64,000 nucleotides of DNA from an uncultured Granulosicoccaceae bacterium (GTDB lineage Bacteria > Pseudomonadota > Gammaproteobacteria > Granulosicoccales > Granulosicoccaceae), in contig CALIHW010000066.1 in the NCBI GenBank assembly GCA_938020525.1, positions 1-64,000 on the forward strand, in the 5' to 3' direction. A program made the translations under genes and the position numbers. Shown here piece after piece: positions 53,829-63,144 of this stretch (position 1 is the stretch's first letter; each line of letters opens with the position of its first letter). The notes below the pieces were generated by a model. It had not been told where the DNA came from. It saw only the letters and a list, made by a program, of their open reading frames with translations, and did no database searches.

Positions 53829-55112
53829 ATGTTTCAATACGATACAAAAGATCCGCAAGCTGCAGAAATCAAGGTAATGGGTGTTGGCGGTGGCGGTGGT
53901 AATGCCGTTGATCACATGATGAACGCCAACATACAGGGCGTTGAGTACATCTGTGTTAATACTGATGCGCAAGTACTATCTAAAATGGGTGCAAAGAACA
54001 CAATTCAGATTGGTTCTGAAATTACCAATGGGCTAGGTGCCGGAACCAATCCTGATGTTGGCCGTCAGGCGGCACAGGAAGATAGAGATCACATTCATCA
54101 GGTAATCAGTGGCGCAGATATGCTGTTTCTGACGGCGGGTATGGGTGGCGGTACAGGTACTGGTGCGATTCCTGTGATTGCATCAATTGCCAAGGATCTT
54201 GGTGTGTTAACAGTTGCAGTTGTGACTAAGCCATTTCCATTTGAAGGTGGCAAGCGCAAGAAGGTGGCAGAAGATGGTCTGGTTGAACTGCGCCAGCATG
54301 TAGATTCATTGATCGTAGTGCCTAATGAAAAATTGCTTACCAACTTGCCGAACAATGTCACTATGCTGCAGGCATTTAAAGCGGCTAATGATGTGTTGAA
54401 AAATGCAGTGCAGGGTATTGCTGAAATCATCACTAATCCTGGTTTGATCAACGTTGACTTTGCGGATGTAAAATCAGTGATGTCTGAAATGGGTCAGGCC
54501 ATGATGGGTACTGGCAGCGCCCACGGTGAAGATCGTGCAGCTGATGCAGCACGTGCAGCAACTGAAAGTCCGCTGCTCGATGACATCAACCTCAAAGGTG
54601 CTCGCGGTATTATCTGTAACATCACTGCCGGTGCTGACTTGTCTATCCGTGAGTACGAGACTGTCGGTGATGTTTTGGCAGGAATAGCGTCAACAGATGC
54701 GAATGTCGTGATCGGTACCTCTATTAATAGCGATATGGAAGGTGAGATTCGGGTAACTGTGGTGGCCTCTGGTCTTGAAGGCGAGCGGGTACGCAAGCCA
54801 ATGCGTGTTGTTCGTTCCAGCGATGGTCGAAAATCTTTGGATGCTATGCCTGCATCTGCTAGCGCACGGGACGCTGATATTCCAGCGCAGGCTGGATTCA
54901 GTCAGTACGAAAAACCAGCGGTTGAGCGTGCCTCACGTAAAGTCGCCTCGAAGCGTGTTGTTCAAGATGTCAGGTCTGATCGTGAAAGAGGTCATGAACT
55001 GCCTCGCAAGCAACGGGTATCTCGCCCTGATGCTGTGAGCTATGACAACCCCGGTGATGGCGAGATGACTTATCTTGATCTGCCGACTTTCCTGCGTAAG
55101 CAGGCAGACTAG
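53829..55112 (+). CDS. ftsZ: Cell division protein FtsZ
   Basis: A tubulin-like GTPase of 427 residues that forms the Z ring. The GTP-binding loops are GVGGGGGNAVDHM and GGGTGTGAIPVIASIAKDLG, and the T7 synergy loop is NVDFADVKSVM. A variable basic linker follows from about residue 320. The conserved C-terminal peptide DLPTFLRKQAD binds FtsA and ZipA. The ATG at 53829 lies 9 bases after GAGG. A GTG at 53820 is possible. It is preceded by a 36-bp gap, the longest inside the dcw cluster. Confidence 0.97.
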   Translation: MFQYDTKDPQAAEIKVMGVGGGGGNAVDHMMNANIQGVEYICVNTDAQVLSKMGAKNTIQIGSEITNGLGAGTNPDVGRQAAQEDRDHIHQVISGADMLFLTAGMGGGTGTGAIPVIASIAKDLGVLTVAVVTKPFPFEGGKRKKVAEDGLVELRQHVDSLIVVPNEKLLTNLPNNVTMLQAFKAANDVLKNAVQGIAEIITNPGLINVDFADVKSVMSEMGQAMMGTGSAHGEDRAADAARAATESPLLDDINLKGARGIICNITAGADLSIREYETVGDVLAGIASTDANVVIGTSINSDMEGEIRVTVVASGLEGERVRKPMRVVRSSDGRKSLDAMPASASARDADIPAQAGFSQYEKPAVERASRKVASKRVVQDVRSDRERGHELPRKQRVSRPDAVSYDNPGDGEMTYLDLPTFLRKQAD

Positions 55113-55124
55113 ATCACAAACTGC

Positions 55125-55173
55125 CACCAACATGGTTGGTGTTGATAACTATCGCGGCAGCTTTTGCCGCGAT
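55125..55173 (+). other. Two stem-loops after ftsZ
   Basis: CACCAAC (55125-55131) pairs with GTTGGTG (55135-55141) around a 3-base loop. ATCGCGGCA (55151-55159) pairs with TGCCGCGAT (55165-55173). There is no T run after either. They mark the end of the dcw transcript or a processing site before lpxC. The rest of the 230-bp spacer should hold the lpxC promoter. Confidence 0.5.
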
Positions 55174-55342
55174 GCCATGCAGTTGGTTACCATCACTTAA
55201 GACTTCTGGAGGTAAAAATCCCCTTCCTTTAACATTCGCGGTTCGTGGTTGGACTCGACTGTTCAGCATAAGTCCGGATTCGGTCGTACAAAATAATAAC
55301 TAGCTCAATACTTAAGCTGCCTAGAATAAGGATAATAAGAAG

Positions 55343-56275
55343 GTGATCTGCCAACGAACCTTAAACAATCCCATACACGCTACCGGCGTCGGACTGCACT
55401 CTGGCCGCAAGGTGTACCTGACTTTGTCACCAGCGCCGGTTAATACCGGTATTGTGTTCCGCCGTCATGTCGGCGATCGTGTTGCGAACATCGAAGCGAC
55501 TGCAGTAAATGTGGTTTCAACCGAACTTGCGACCACTATCGGGGATGACGAAGGCAATACCGTATCTACAATTGAACATCTAATGGCCGCTTTTGCCGGG
55601 CTTGGAATCGACAACTGTTTTGTCGACGTCAGTGCTCGTGAGGTGCCAATCATGGATGGCAGCTCCGCACCATTTATCTTCCTGATTCAGTCTGCTGGAA
55701 TAAAAGAGCAGGTAGCTGCAAAGCGGTTTATCCGCATCAAAAAACCACTTTTTGTAGAAGAAGACGACAAATGGGTCAGATTTGATCCATATGACGGCTT
55801 CCGTGTGAACTTTGAAATCAATTTCAAGCACCCGGCAATAGCTGAAGGTTCACAACGTGCCACTATTGATTTCTCATCGTCTTCATTTGTTCGCGAGATC
55901 AGCAGAGCGAGAACGTTTGGCTTTATGAGCGATATTGAAGCACTGCGTGAGCGAAATCTGGCGCTTGGTGGCTGCCTTGATAACGCGATAGTTGTAGACA
56001 ATTACAAGGTTCTGAATACCGATGGTCTGCGCTATGGCGATGAGTTTGTTCGCCATAAGATACTCGATGCGATCGGTGACTTATTTCAACTTGGGTGCGG
56101 AGTTATCGGTGAATTCTCCGGATACAAGTCTGGCCATGGGTTAAACAATATGTTGGTTCGTGAACTTCTTGCGAAGCCGGACGCCTGGGAAGAAGTAACT
56201 TTCGACGAAGATCAAAGCCCGATCGCCTACACACAACCGCTGGTGTCTGCAACGCCCGAGCTTGCCCCAGCCTAG
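55343..56275 (+). CDS. lpxC: UDP-3-O-acyl-N-acetylglucosamine deacetylase LpxC
   Basis: A zinc enzyme of 310 residues that commits UDP-GlcNAc to lipid A synthesis. [16 protein letters not shown] carries the first zinc histidine, and [14 protein letters not shown] carries the second His/Asp pair. The start is GTG at 55343 with AAGGAT about 9 bases upstream. lpxC after ftsZ is the conserved gammaproteobacterial order. Turnover by FtsH through a C-terminal tail is known for E. coli. The tail here (TPELAPA) differs from it. Confidence 0.96.
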   Translation: MICQRTLNNPIHATGVGLHSGRKVYLTLSPAPVNTGIVFRRHVGDRVANIEATAVNVVSTELATTIGDDEGNTVSTIEHLMAAFAGLGIDNCFVDVSAREVPIMDGSSAPFIFLIQSAGIKEQVAAKRFIRIKKPLFVEEDDKWVRFDPYDGFRVNFEINFKHPAIAEGSQRATIDFSSSSFVREISRARTFGFMSDIEALRERNLALGGCLDNAIVVDNYKVLNTDGLRYGDEFVRHKILDAIGDLFQLGCGVIGEFSGYKSGHGLNNMLVRELLAKPDAWEEVTFDEDQSPIAYTQPLVSATPELAPA

Positions 56276-56314
56276 CAACACGCGCCTTAAGGACAGACCC
56301 AAGAGTTGATTAAA

Positions 56315-56608
56315 CTACCCGGCCGGAGGCCTTGCCTCTGGCTTCGGGACTGTTCTCGCTTGTACATCAACGACAGTCAGGTTTTCCTGGGAGAAAACTT
56401 CAATGATTTCAGTATTGTAAAAGCGCATGCGACTGGTCCACTCGGGCGCATCTGAGAATATCGTCAGCTTGCCGTTGTCCAGATTGGCGTAACTCACCTT
56501 CTGCACGAACTCTGCAGGCAGCGCTTTCGCCAGAATTTTTTTCAACTGATTCCATTGGCGGGACCGCCGCACGACCTCAGAATCGAGAAAGCTGTTGATC
56601 TCTTGCAT
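56315..56608 (-). CDS. dciA: DciA-family (DUF721) protein
   Basis: A protein of 97 residues of the DUF721 family. DciA members load or assist the DnaB replicative helicase in bacteria that lack DnaC. The visible core is the segment LAKALPAEFVQKVSYANLDN and the SDAPEWTSRMRFYNTEI strand-helix. The C-terminal end is Pro-rich. It sits between lpxC and secA on the opposite strand, the usual position in Pseudomonas-type genomes. It is shorter than many DciA proteins. Confidence 0.82.
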   Translation of the reverse strand: MQEINSFLDSEVVRRSRQWNQLKKILAKALPAEFVQKVSYANLDNGKLTIFSDAPEWTSRMRFYNTEIIEVFSQENLTVVDVQARTVPKPEARPPAG

Positions 56609-56842
56609 ATCAACAGTGTAGCTAAGTTATTCAGGCACAGCCAATCGATTGACTCATTCCTGCAAAGACCTGAGCGTCAAAATTGCATAGTTGTCTGGTT
56701 GGTTTTGGGTTTGGTCTGGATAAATGCGCTTACGCCCCCATGCTCCTTGTAACGAGGAAATTGATGCTGCGGCAGTATATCGGGTCCAATCTGATAGCCA
56801 AACTGATATTATTCTCAAGATTTCAAACACACTGACGGGCGC
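56609..56842. other. Divergent dciA/secA region
   Basis: The spacer between the dciA start and the possible secA leader ORF holds no gene I can support. I saw no SecM-like arrest peptide: no frame here has both a signal peptide and a C-terminal arrest motif. Promoters for dciA and secA should be here but are not obvious. Confidence 0.4.
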
Positions 56843-56929
56843 ATGAGCGACCGTACGCAACGCCCGCAACGCACAATCTGCAAATACGGTGCAGGGGCGA
56901 CCATGATTGGTAGGCCAAATGTTAGGTAA
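56843..56929 (+). CDS. Possible leader ORF overlapping the secA start
   Basis: An ATG at 56843 opens 28 codons ([11 protein letters not shown]... to ...NVR) that end in TAA at 56927-56929, eight bases beyond the A of the secA start codon at 56919. It is in a different frame from secA. It has no signal sequence, so it is not SecM. The position would permit translational coupling. The Shine-Dalgarno sequence is weak, so it may be chance. Confidence 0.22.
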   Translation: MSDRTQRPQRTICKYGAGATMIGRPNVR

Positions 56930-59669
56930 CTTAGTTAAAAAGTTTGTGGGCAGTCGAAATGACCGTCTCGTTAAAGAGTATGCCCGGACTGCGGACAGGG
57001 CGACTGCACTGTCTGACGAAATGGCAGCGCTTTCAGATGAGCAGCTGAAAGCCAAAACCGAAGAGTTCAAAACTCGACTGGAAAACGGTACCACGCTGGA
57101 TGATTTGTTGCCCGAGGCTTTTGCCGTTGTGCGAGAGGCTGGTACCCGGTCACTCGGCATGCGCCATTATGATGTGCAGTTTATTGGTGGTGCAGTTCTG
57201 CACGACGGCAAAATTGCTGAAATGCGCACCGGTGAGGGTAAAACCCTGGTGGCGACTACGGCCGTTTATTTGAATGCGTTGCAGGGCCGCGGCGTGCACG
57301 TTATTACAGTGAATGATTATCTTGCGCAGCGTGATTCTGACTGGATGGGTAACCTCTATCGATACATGGGTTTAACTGTTGGCGTTATTATCAGCGGTAT
57401 GTCATCAGAAGCAAGGCGAGAAGCCTATGCCTCTGACGTCACCTACGGCACCAACAATGAATTCGGCTTCGACTATTTGCGTGACAACATGGCGCTCAGC
57501 ACTGAAGATAAAGTGCAGCGTGATTTATACTTTGCGATTGTCGATGAAGTTGACTCGATACTTATCGATGAAGCACGAACTCCACTGGTAATCTCCGGGC
57601 CAACTAACGAAAGTAGTGAAACCTACGGCAAGATAAATCGGGTTGTTCCAAACCTTGAAGCGGTTGTAGAGGAAGAGGGTCCGGGTGATTACACCATTGA
57701 AGAAAAATCAAAACAGGTTTTTCTAACAGAATCCGGTATGGACCGCATTGAGTCGTTGCTTGTTGAGCAGGACTTATTAGAAGAAAACGATAGTCTCTAT
57801 GATGCCTCCAACATCAGCTTGCTGCATCATTTGAATGCGGCACTACGGGCGCATGCAATCTTCAAGAAAGATATTGACTATATTGTCAGCAATGATCAGA
57901 TCGTGATCGTTGATGAGTTTACAGGTCGCACTCTAGCAGGTAGAAGATGGTCAGATGGTTTGCACCAGGCAATTGAGGCAAAAGAAGGTGTAACTATCCA
58001 GCAGGAAAACCAGACGCTCGCCTCTATCACCTATCAAAACTACTTCAGGCTCTACGAGAAGCTTGCCGGTATGACCGGTACTGCTGACACAGAGGCTTTT
58101 GAATTTGAACAGATCTATGGTTTAGAGGTAGTGGTAATCCCGACCAACAAGAAGATGGTTCGTGATGACAAAGGAGATTTAATCTACCTGACACAGCGCG
58201 AAAAATACGATGCCATAGTGGAAGATATTGAGTCTTGCGTACAGCGTAAGCAACCTGTGCTGGTCGGTACTACATCGATTGAAACATCTGAATATCTTTC
58301 AGACTTGTTAAAGAAGAAAGATATCCCGCATGAGGTTTTAAACGCAAAGCAGCATGAGCGTGAAGCGCAGATTATCGCCGACGCTGGTAGACCTGCTGCT
58401 GTTACCATTGCCACCAATATGGCCGGCCGCGGTACCGATATAGTGCTTGGTGGTAATCTCGAGACTGAACTTGGCAGCCTTGAAAACGTCACTGCCACAG
58501 ATAAATCAGCACGCACATCGGCATGGGACAAGCGCCATGCTGAAGTTCTGGAAGCCGGTGGTTTACATATTATTGGTACAGAGCGTCATGAAAGCCGCCG
58601 TATTGATAATCAGTTGCGTGGTCGTTCCGGTAGACAGGGTGATGCTGGTTCATCGAGATTTTATCTCTCTCTTGAAGACAACCTGATGCGTATATTTGCA
58701 TCGGAGCGTATCGGTAACATCATGCAGAAGCTTGGCATGGAAGAGGGAGAAGCTATAGAGCACAAGTTAGTTACCCGTGCTATCGAAAATGCTCAGCGTA
58801 AAGTAGAAGGTCACAACTTTGATATTAGAAAGCACTTGCTTGAATATGATGATGTAGCCAACGATCAACGTAAGGTCATTTACGAGCAGCGAGATGAGAT
58901 CATGGAGGCTGAAGAGGTTACCGATACTGTTGATGCGATGCGTGAAGATGCAGTTGAAACATTAATGGCGGGGTATGTTGTACCTGGATCGCTTGATGAT
59001 AGCTGGGATCTTGAAGGGGCTTCTGCAGATATTAAAGAGAAGTTCGATCTGGAAATCGACCTCAAAGCCCATCTGGAGCAGGAGCCAGATTCGGATGAAG
59101 ATGATCTGAACGAGTTTGCCACGGAAAAGCTTGCAGAGAAGTACAAGCAAACAGAAGAGCTGGCTGGTAGTGAGACGTTGCGACGTTTTGAAAAATTTGT
59201 TTTGCTCAAAACACTTGATGACCATTGGAAAGAGCATCTTGCATCGATGGATCATTTGAGGCAAAGCGTAAACCTGCGTGGCTATGCGCAAAAGAATCCT
59301 AAGCAGGAATACAAACGTGAATCGTTTGAATTATTTTCTGCAATGCTCGATGAATATAAGAAAGATGTTGTGGGCACGCTCGCTAAAGTGCAGGTAAGAG
59401 ACCCAGAGGAAGTAGCTGCTGCTGAAGCAGAAGCTGAAGCCCAACGTCCTCAAGAAGTTAATTATGAGCATGCGGCCGCTACTAGCCCGACGGCGTCGAC
59501 ACCACCTGCATCTGCCGCACCTGGTGCATCACAGGCAGCCGGGCAAGCTGCTGCAGGCGCCACAACCGAAGAGACTTACGTGCGCGACCAGCCTAAAGTC
59601 GGTCGTAACGATCCGTGCTGGTGTGGTTCAGGCAAGAAATTTAAACGCTGTCATGGTGAGTTGAGCTAG
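56919..59669 (+). CDS. secA: Preprotein translocase ATPase SecA
   Basis: A motor of 916 residues that drives proteins through SecYEG. The Walker A region is [14 protein letters not shown], the DEAD-type Walker B is [16 protein letters not shown], and the second helicase domain contains [15 protein letters not shown]. The wing and scaffold domains follow. After an Ala/Pro-rich linker the C-terminal SEC-C motif [14 protein letters not shown] binds zinc and contacts SecB or ribosomes. The ATG at 56919 gives [20 protein letters not shown] at 56907 is less likely. argJ follows, as in Pseudomonas. Confidence 0.97.
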   Translation: MLGNLVKKFVGSRNDRLVKEYARTADRATALSDEMAALSDEQLKAKTEEFKTRLENGTTLDDLLPEAFAVVREAGTRSLGMRHYDVQFIGGAVLHDGKIAEMRTGEGKTLVATTAVYLNALQGRGVHVITVNDYLAQRDSDWMGNLYRYMGLTVGVIISGMSSEARREAYASDVTYGTNNEFGFDYLRDNMALSTEDKVQRDLYFAIVDEVDSILIDEARTPLVISGPTNESSETYGKINRVVPNLEAVVEEEGPGDYTIEEKSKQVFLTESGMDRIESLLVEQDLLEENDSLYDASNISLLHHLNAALRAHAIFKKDIDYIVSNDQIVIVDEFTGRTLAGRRWSDGLHQAIEAKEGVTIQQENQTLASITYQNYFRLYEKLAGMTGTADTEAFEFEQIYGLEVVVIPTNKKMVRDDKGDLIYLTQREKYDAIVEDIESCVQRKQPVLVGTTSIETSEYLSDLLKKKDIPHEVLNAKQHEREAQIIADAGRPAAVTIATNMAGRGTDIVLGGNLETELGSLENVTATDKSARTSAWDKRHAEVLEAGGLHIIGTERHESRRIDNQLRGRSGRQGDAGSSRFYLSLEDNLMRIFASERIGNIMQKLGMEEGEAIEHKLVTRAIENAQRKVEGHNFDIRKHLLEYDDVANDQRKVIYEQRDEIMEAEEVTDTVDAMREDAVETLMAGYVVPGSLDDSWDLEGASADIKEKFDLEIDLKAHLEQEPDSDEDDLNEFATEKLAEKYKQTEELAGSETLRRFEKFVLLKTLDDHWKEHLASMDHLRQSVNLRGYAQKNPKQEYKRESFELFSAMLDEYKKDVVGTLAKVQVRDPEEVAAAEAEAEAQRPQEVNYEHAAATSPTASTPPASAAPGASQAAGQAAAGATTEETYVRDQPKVGRNDPCWCGSGKKFKRCHGELS

Positions 59670-59855
59670 CGCTGCAGCCTGGATTACTGTTGCATGTAGG
59701 TTTGTCTAAATGCAGGCCTAGTATGGGCAATTGCTAACGGTCGCTCCGGTAGTTATTTGCTGAACGGTTAATTAGAATGTCCCGGACTCTTTCGTTTGGG
59801 ATGTGTGGATGCCTAAAAACTCTCCAGCCTTTCTGGCTTTCTCAGGTGGTGTCGT

Positions 59856-61073
59856 ATGCCTGTAGGACTAACCCGCCCTGTTACCTTGCTGCCAGTACGT
59901 GGTTTGCAGCTCGCTGCCTGTGCCAGTGGCATAAAAACCAATGGTAGTGCTGATATGGTCTTGATGGTTGCGGGTGAAGGAACCCAGTCAGCTGCTGTGT
60001 TTACACAAAACGCCTATTGCGCTGCACCGGTGGAAATTGCCAAAAGGCACATGCAGCTTGCAAGTTGTAGTGCTTTGTTGATTAATTCTGGTAACGCCAA
60101 CGCAGGTACCGGGCAACAGGGTGAGGCAGATGCGCTGACACTTTGTGGTCAGGTGGCGCAAAGTCTTGGCATTCAACAGCAACAAGTGTTGCCATTCTCA
60201 ACCGGCGTCATCAGTGAGCCGTTGCCTGTAGCTCTAATGCAATCTGGTGTTGATCAACTGATACCTGCGCTGTCTGAGGATAATTGGCTTGCAGCAGCAG
60301 ACGCCATAATGACAACAGATACAGTCGCTAAAGGGATATCAGTGCAGTGTACGATAGACAATCAAACGTTGACCATAACCGGGATTTCGAAAGGCTCTGG
60401 TATGATTCATCCAAACATGGCAACCATGCTCGCTTTTATGGCGACGGATGCAGCGGTTGATCCCTACTCGCTGCAGCAGTTGATCCAGTCAGTTTGTGAT
60501 AATACGTTTAATTGCATAACTGTTGATGGAGATACCTCTACTAATGATGCATTCGTGTTGATGGCCACCGGTGCTGCTGACAGTCGGCTTCTAAGCCCGT
60601 CACACCCGGAGTGGGGTATTTTTGTAGAGTCAGTAGAAAGAGCAGCACTTCATCTGGCGCAATCTATTGTTCGTGATGGTGAGGGTGCGACAAAATGCAT
60701 TGAAATACAGGTTAACGGCGGCAGGTCTATGGAAGATTGTCGGCAGGTGGCTTTTACTGTGGCGCATTCGCCTCTAGTTAAAACGGCATTTTTTGCTGGT
60801 GATCCGAATTTGGGGCGCATACTAGCGGCTGTTGGACGAAGCAAAGTCGAAAATCTGGATATGCAGCAGGTTTCACTACACATAGGGAATTTACCAGTGC
60901 TTGAACATGGTGAACCGTCCCCTCAGTATGATGAGCAACAGGCGGCTCTGGTAATGGCTGAAGAAGATGTGGGTATTCAGATTGATCTCGGTATGGGAGA
61001 TGAATCAAGCCGCATCTGGACGACCGATCTGTCTTATGACTATGTCAAAATCAATGCTGAGTATCGAAGCTAA
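59856..61073 (+). CDS. argJ: Bifunctional glutamate N-acetyltransferase / ornithine acetyltransferase ArgJ
   Basis: An enzyme of 405 residues that recycles the acetyl group in arginine synthesis, moving it from N-acetylornithine to glutamate. ALLINSGNANAGTG is the oxyanion-side motif. HPNMATMLAF holds the self-cleavage site, with T190 as the new N-terminal nucleophile of the beta chain. GDPNLGRILAAVGRS lies near the end. The start follows an AGGTGG Shine-Dalgarno sequence. It is 186 bp after secA, with no clear terminator between. Confidence 0.94.
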   Translation: MPVGLTRPVTLLPVRGLQLAACASGIKTNGSADMVLMVAGEGTQSAAVFTQNAYCAAPVEIAKRHMQLASCSALLINSGNANAGTGQQGEADALTLCGQVAQSLGIQQQQVLPFSTGVISEPLPVALMQSGVDQLIPALSEDNWLAAADAIMTTDTVAKGISVQCTIDNQTLTITGISKGSGMIHPNMATMLAFMATDAAVDPYSLQQLIQSVCDNTFNCITVDGDTSTNDAFVLMATGAADSRLLSPSHPEWGIFVESVERAALHLAQSIVRDGEGATKCIEIQVNGGRSMEDCRQVAFTVAHSPLVKTAFFAGDPNLGRILAAVGRSKVENLDMQQVSLHIGNLPVLEHGEPSPQYDEQQAALVMAEEDVGIQIDLGMGDESSRIWTTDLSYDYVKINAEYRS

Positions 61074-61443
61074 TTACTCAGAGCACACCTGTGGCGTCCA
61101 TGGGCGTTGTCGTTCTTGCTCAATACCAACGGCATAGCTTAGCTCTCAAAGCGCATCCACCATTTTTATAATTGGTAGATGCGCCTCCAGCTTATACCAT
61201 CCTACGTATTAACATTGCGTTTGGTCTAGAAGGTACCATTGCAAAGCATACGAAGCGCCTTTAGGAGGGTGTCGCCAAAGCATTTTTTTGACTATATTTT
61301 AATACACGTACCCAAAGCCAAGTCACTCTCCCGGGAGAATGACAAAAGCGGCACTGGTTAAGGTCATGTGATAGTCACTAAAACCTTTGACGATACCCTC
61401 TTTTGGGGAAACTCAAACACACCATGTGCACCGTAGGAATTTT
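61074..61443. other. Convergent argJ-coaE intergenic region
   Basis: 370 bp with no supported gene. It contains a strong stem-loop (61151-61184) and a perfect 12-bp palindrome TCTCCCGGGAGA at 61327-61338. No T-run terminator is obvious for argJ or for coaE. Confidence 0.5.
61151..61184. other. Stem-loop after argJ
   Basis: GCGCATCCACCA (61151-61162) pairs with TGGTAGATGCGC (61173-61184) with one mismatch, around a 10-base AT-only loop. It has no T run on either side. It may stabilise or process the 3' ends of the converging transcripts. Confidence 0.5.
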
Positions 61444-62070
61444 CTAGCTACCTAACTGATTTGCTCTTTTCTTCGCAACTTTAAGCAGATGTTCGTGTAA
61501 TTTCTTGACTTGAAGATCAACCGCTTTGGTAGTGCTGCTGTTAAAAATTACATCATCTGCCACTGCCAGCCTCTGCTCTCTTGTGGCTTGACTGGCGAGT
61601 ATGCTTTCTGCTTGTTCAGCAGTGCAATTGTCTCGCTCCATGACTCTTTGAATTTGCAGCTTGGGTTCGACATCAACAATAACAACACGGTCGTAACTTT
61701 TTTCCTGGCCGGTTTCAACTAACAGCGGAATAACCACAACAGCATAAGGCGTGGTTGAGTGATCTAGCTCCTCAAGTCGTTCGTTAGTAGCGTCGCGAAT
61801 TAATGGATGAAGGATAGACTCAAGGTCTAGTCGTGCTGATTCATCAGAGAAGACAATTTTACGAAGCTGTTTACGATCCAGTGCACCAGTATCGTCAAGT
61901 ATGGTTTCACCAAAGCGATCAACAACACGTTGTAAGCCAATAGTCCCTGATGCTACAACTTCACGCGCCAGAATATCGGTGTCGATGATTGGAATACCGT
62001 ATTCTGCGATAGCGTTGCTAACTGTTGTTTTACCGCTGGCGATTCCGCCACTCAATGCAACCCGCATCAT
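61444..62070 (-). CDS. coaE: Dephospho-CoA kinase CoaE
   Basis: A P-loop kinase of 208 residues that performs the last step of coenzyme A synthesis. VALSGGIASGKTTVSNAI (about residues 4-21) is the P-loop, and DTDILAREVV binds substrate. Two consecutive ATG codons (62070 and 62067) start the gene. It follows pilD on the same strand, part of the conserved pilC-pilD-coaE order. Confidence 0.95.
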   Translation of the reverse strand: MMRVALSGGIASGKTTVSNAIAEYGIPIIDTDILAREVVASGTIGLQRVVDRFGETILDDTGALDRKQLRKIVFSDESARLDLESILHPLIRDATNERLEELDHSTTPYAVVVIPLLVETGQEKSYDRVVIVDVEPKLQIQRVMERDNCTAEQAESILASQATREQRLAVADDVIFNSSTTKAVDLQVKKLHEHLLKVAKKRANQLGS

Positions 62071-62136
62071 GGCGCGGGCTTTTCGGTTTGGTGCATTAAG
62101 TTAGTTTGTTGACTTGGACGAAGCTGGTGTCTTGTC

Positions 62137-63066
62137 CTATTGCAGGCCCATCTGCCCTGTGTACATCGATACAATCTGATCACCCCACATAAGCGCAATC
62201 CAGCCCGCAATGGCCAGGTAGGGGCCAAATGGAATCGCCTGGCTGCGCTGGTGCTTAAAAAAGACCATCATCATGATACCTATGATTGCACCTGTCAATG
62301 AAGACAGCAGGACAATTAGCGGGAGCTTCGCCCATCCCAGCCAAGCGCCAAGTGCGCCCAGTAGCTTGAAATCCCCAAAACCCATACCTTCTTTGCCGGT
62401 AACCAGCTTGAAGGCCTGAAACACCAGCCAGAGAATCATGTAGCCCGCTGCAGCGCCAACAATCGCGTCAGGTGCCGCGACGAATACCGGCTTCAGACTA
62501 ATAAGCAATCCCAGCCACAACAGCGGTAGTGTGATGCTATCCGGCAGCAGGGTGGTATGAAAATCGATCAACGCAAGACTAATCAAAGCCCAGGTAAAGA
62601 CCAGAGCGAACACCAGTTGAATGGTTGCACCGAACTTCATTGCAACTGCCATAGATAGTATCGCAGTAAGCAGCTCAACCAGTGGATACTCAACAGAGAT
62701 CGGGTGCTTACAGTTGCCGCAGTTCCCACGCAGCAACAGCCATGAGATAACCGGAATATTCTGCCAGACGCTAATCATGCTGCCACAAGAAGGGCAGGCA
62801 GAGCGTGGCACCATTAAGTTGAATTTTTCTTCTGGCGGCACTTCTGGCTGTTTGGTTGTGGAACCGGTCTCTGTATCTTTTGAGTCGGTGGTTGTTACTT
62901 CATCAAGCTTCAGAAACTCCCGACACTCACGCTTCCACGTACGTTCCATCATAAGGGGTAACCGGTAGACAACCACGTTTAAAAAGCTACCGACAAAAAG
63001 ACCAAGCGCGAGGCAAAAGCCTGAGAGTAGAGTCGGATTAGTCTGAAGTAAGCTAAGCAGTGTCAT
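62137..63066 (-). CDS. pilD: Type IV prepilin peptidase / N-methylase PilD
   Basis: An inner-membrane aspartic protease of 309 residues that cleaves and methylates type IV prepilins and type II pseudopilins. Two CxxC pairs (CPSCG and CGNCK) form the zinc-binding cytosolic loop. The catalytic aspartates are in LIDFHTTLLPD and GFGDFKLLG. About eight membrane helices are seen. A short Thr/Glu-rich insert precedes the zinc loop. A strong terminator lies between pilC and pilD, so pilD may have its own promoter or receive read-through. Confidence 0.95.
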   Translation of the reverse strand: MTLLSLLQTNPTLLSGFCLALGLFVGSFLNVVVYRLPLMMERTWKRECREFLKLDEVTTTDSKDTETGSTTKQPEVPPEEKFNLMVPRSACPSCGSMISVWQNIPVISWLLLRGNCGNCKHPISVEYPLVELLTAILSMAVAMKFGATIQLVFALVFTWALISLALIDFHTTLLPDSITLPLLWLGLLISLKPVFVAAPDAIVGAAAGYMILWLVFQAFKLVTGKEGMGFGDFKLLGALGAWLGWAKLPLIVLLSSLTGAIIGIMMMVFFKHQRSQAIPFGPYLAIAGWIALMWGDQIVSMYTGQMGLQ

Positions 63067-63085
63067 GGTTACCGGCCGTTGAACG

Positions 63086-63117
63086 AAAAATCCCGTCTAA
63101 TTGTAGACGGGATTTTT
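63086..63117 (-). terminator. Bidirectional terminator between pilC and pilD
   Basis: AAAAATCCCGTCTA (63086-63099) and TAGACGGGATTTTT (63104-63117) pair perfectly around a 4-base loop. On the minus strand the 5' arm lies after the pilC stop and the T run lies before the pilD start. Confidence 0.88.
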
Positions 63118-63144
63118 GTGTTGCTAAGTTGCAGAGCAACAACG

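Noticed and set aside
56609-56918. secM-like arrest gene upstream of secA
   Set aside because: No frame combines a signal sequence with an arrest-like C-terminus.
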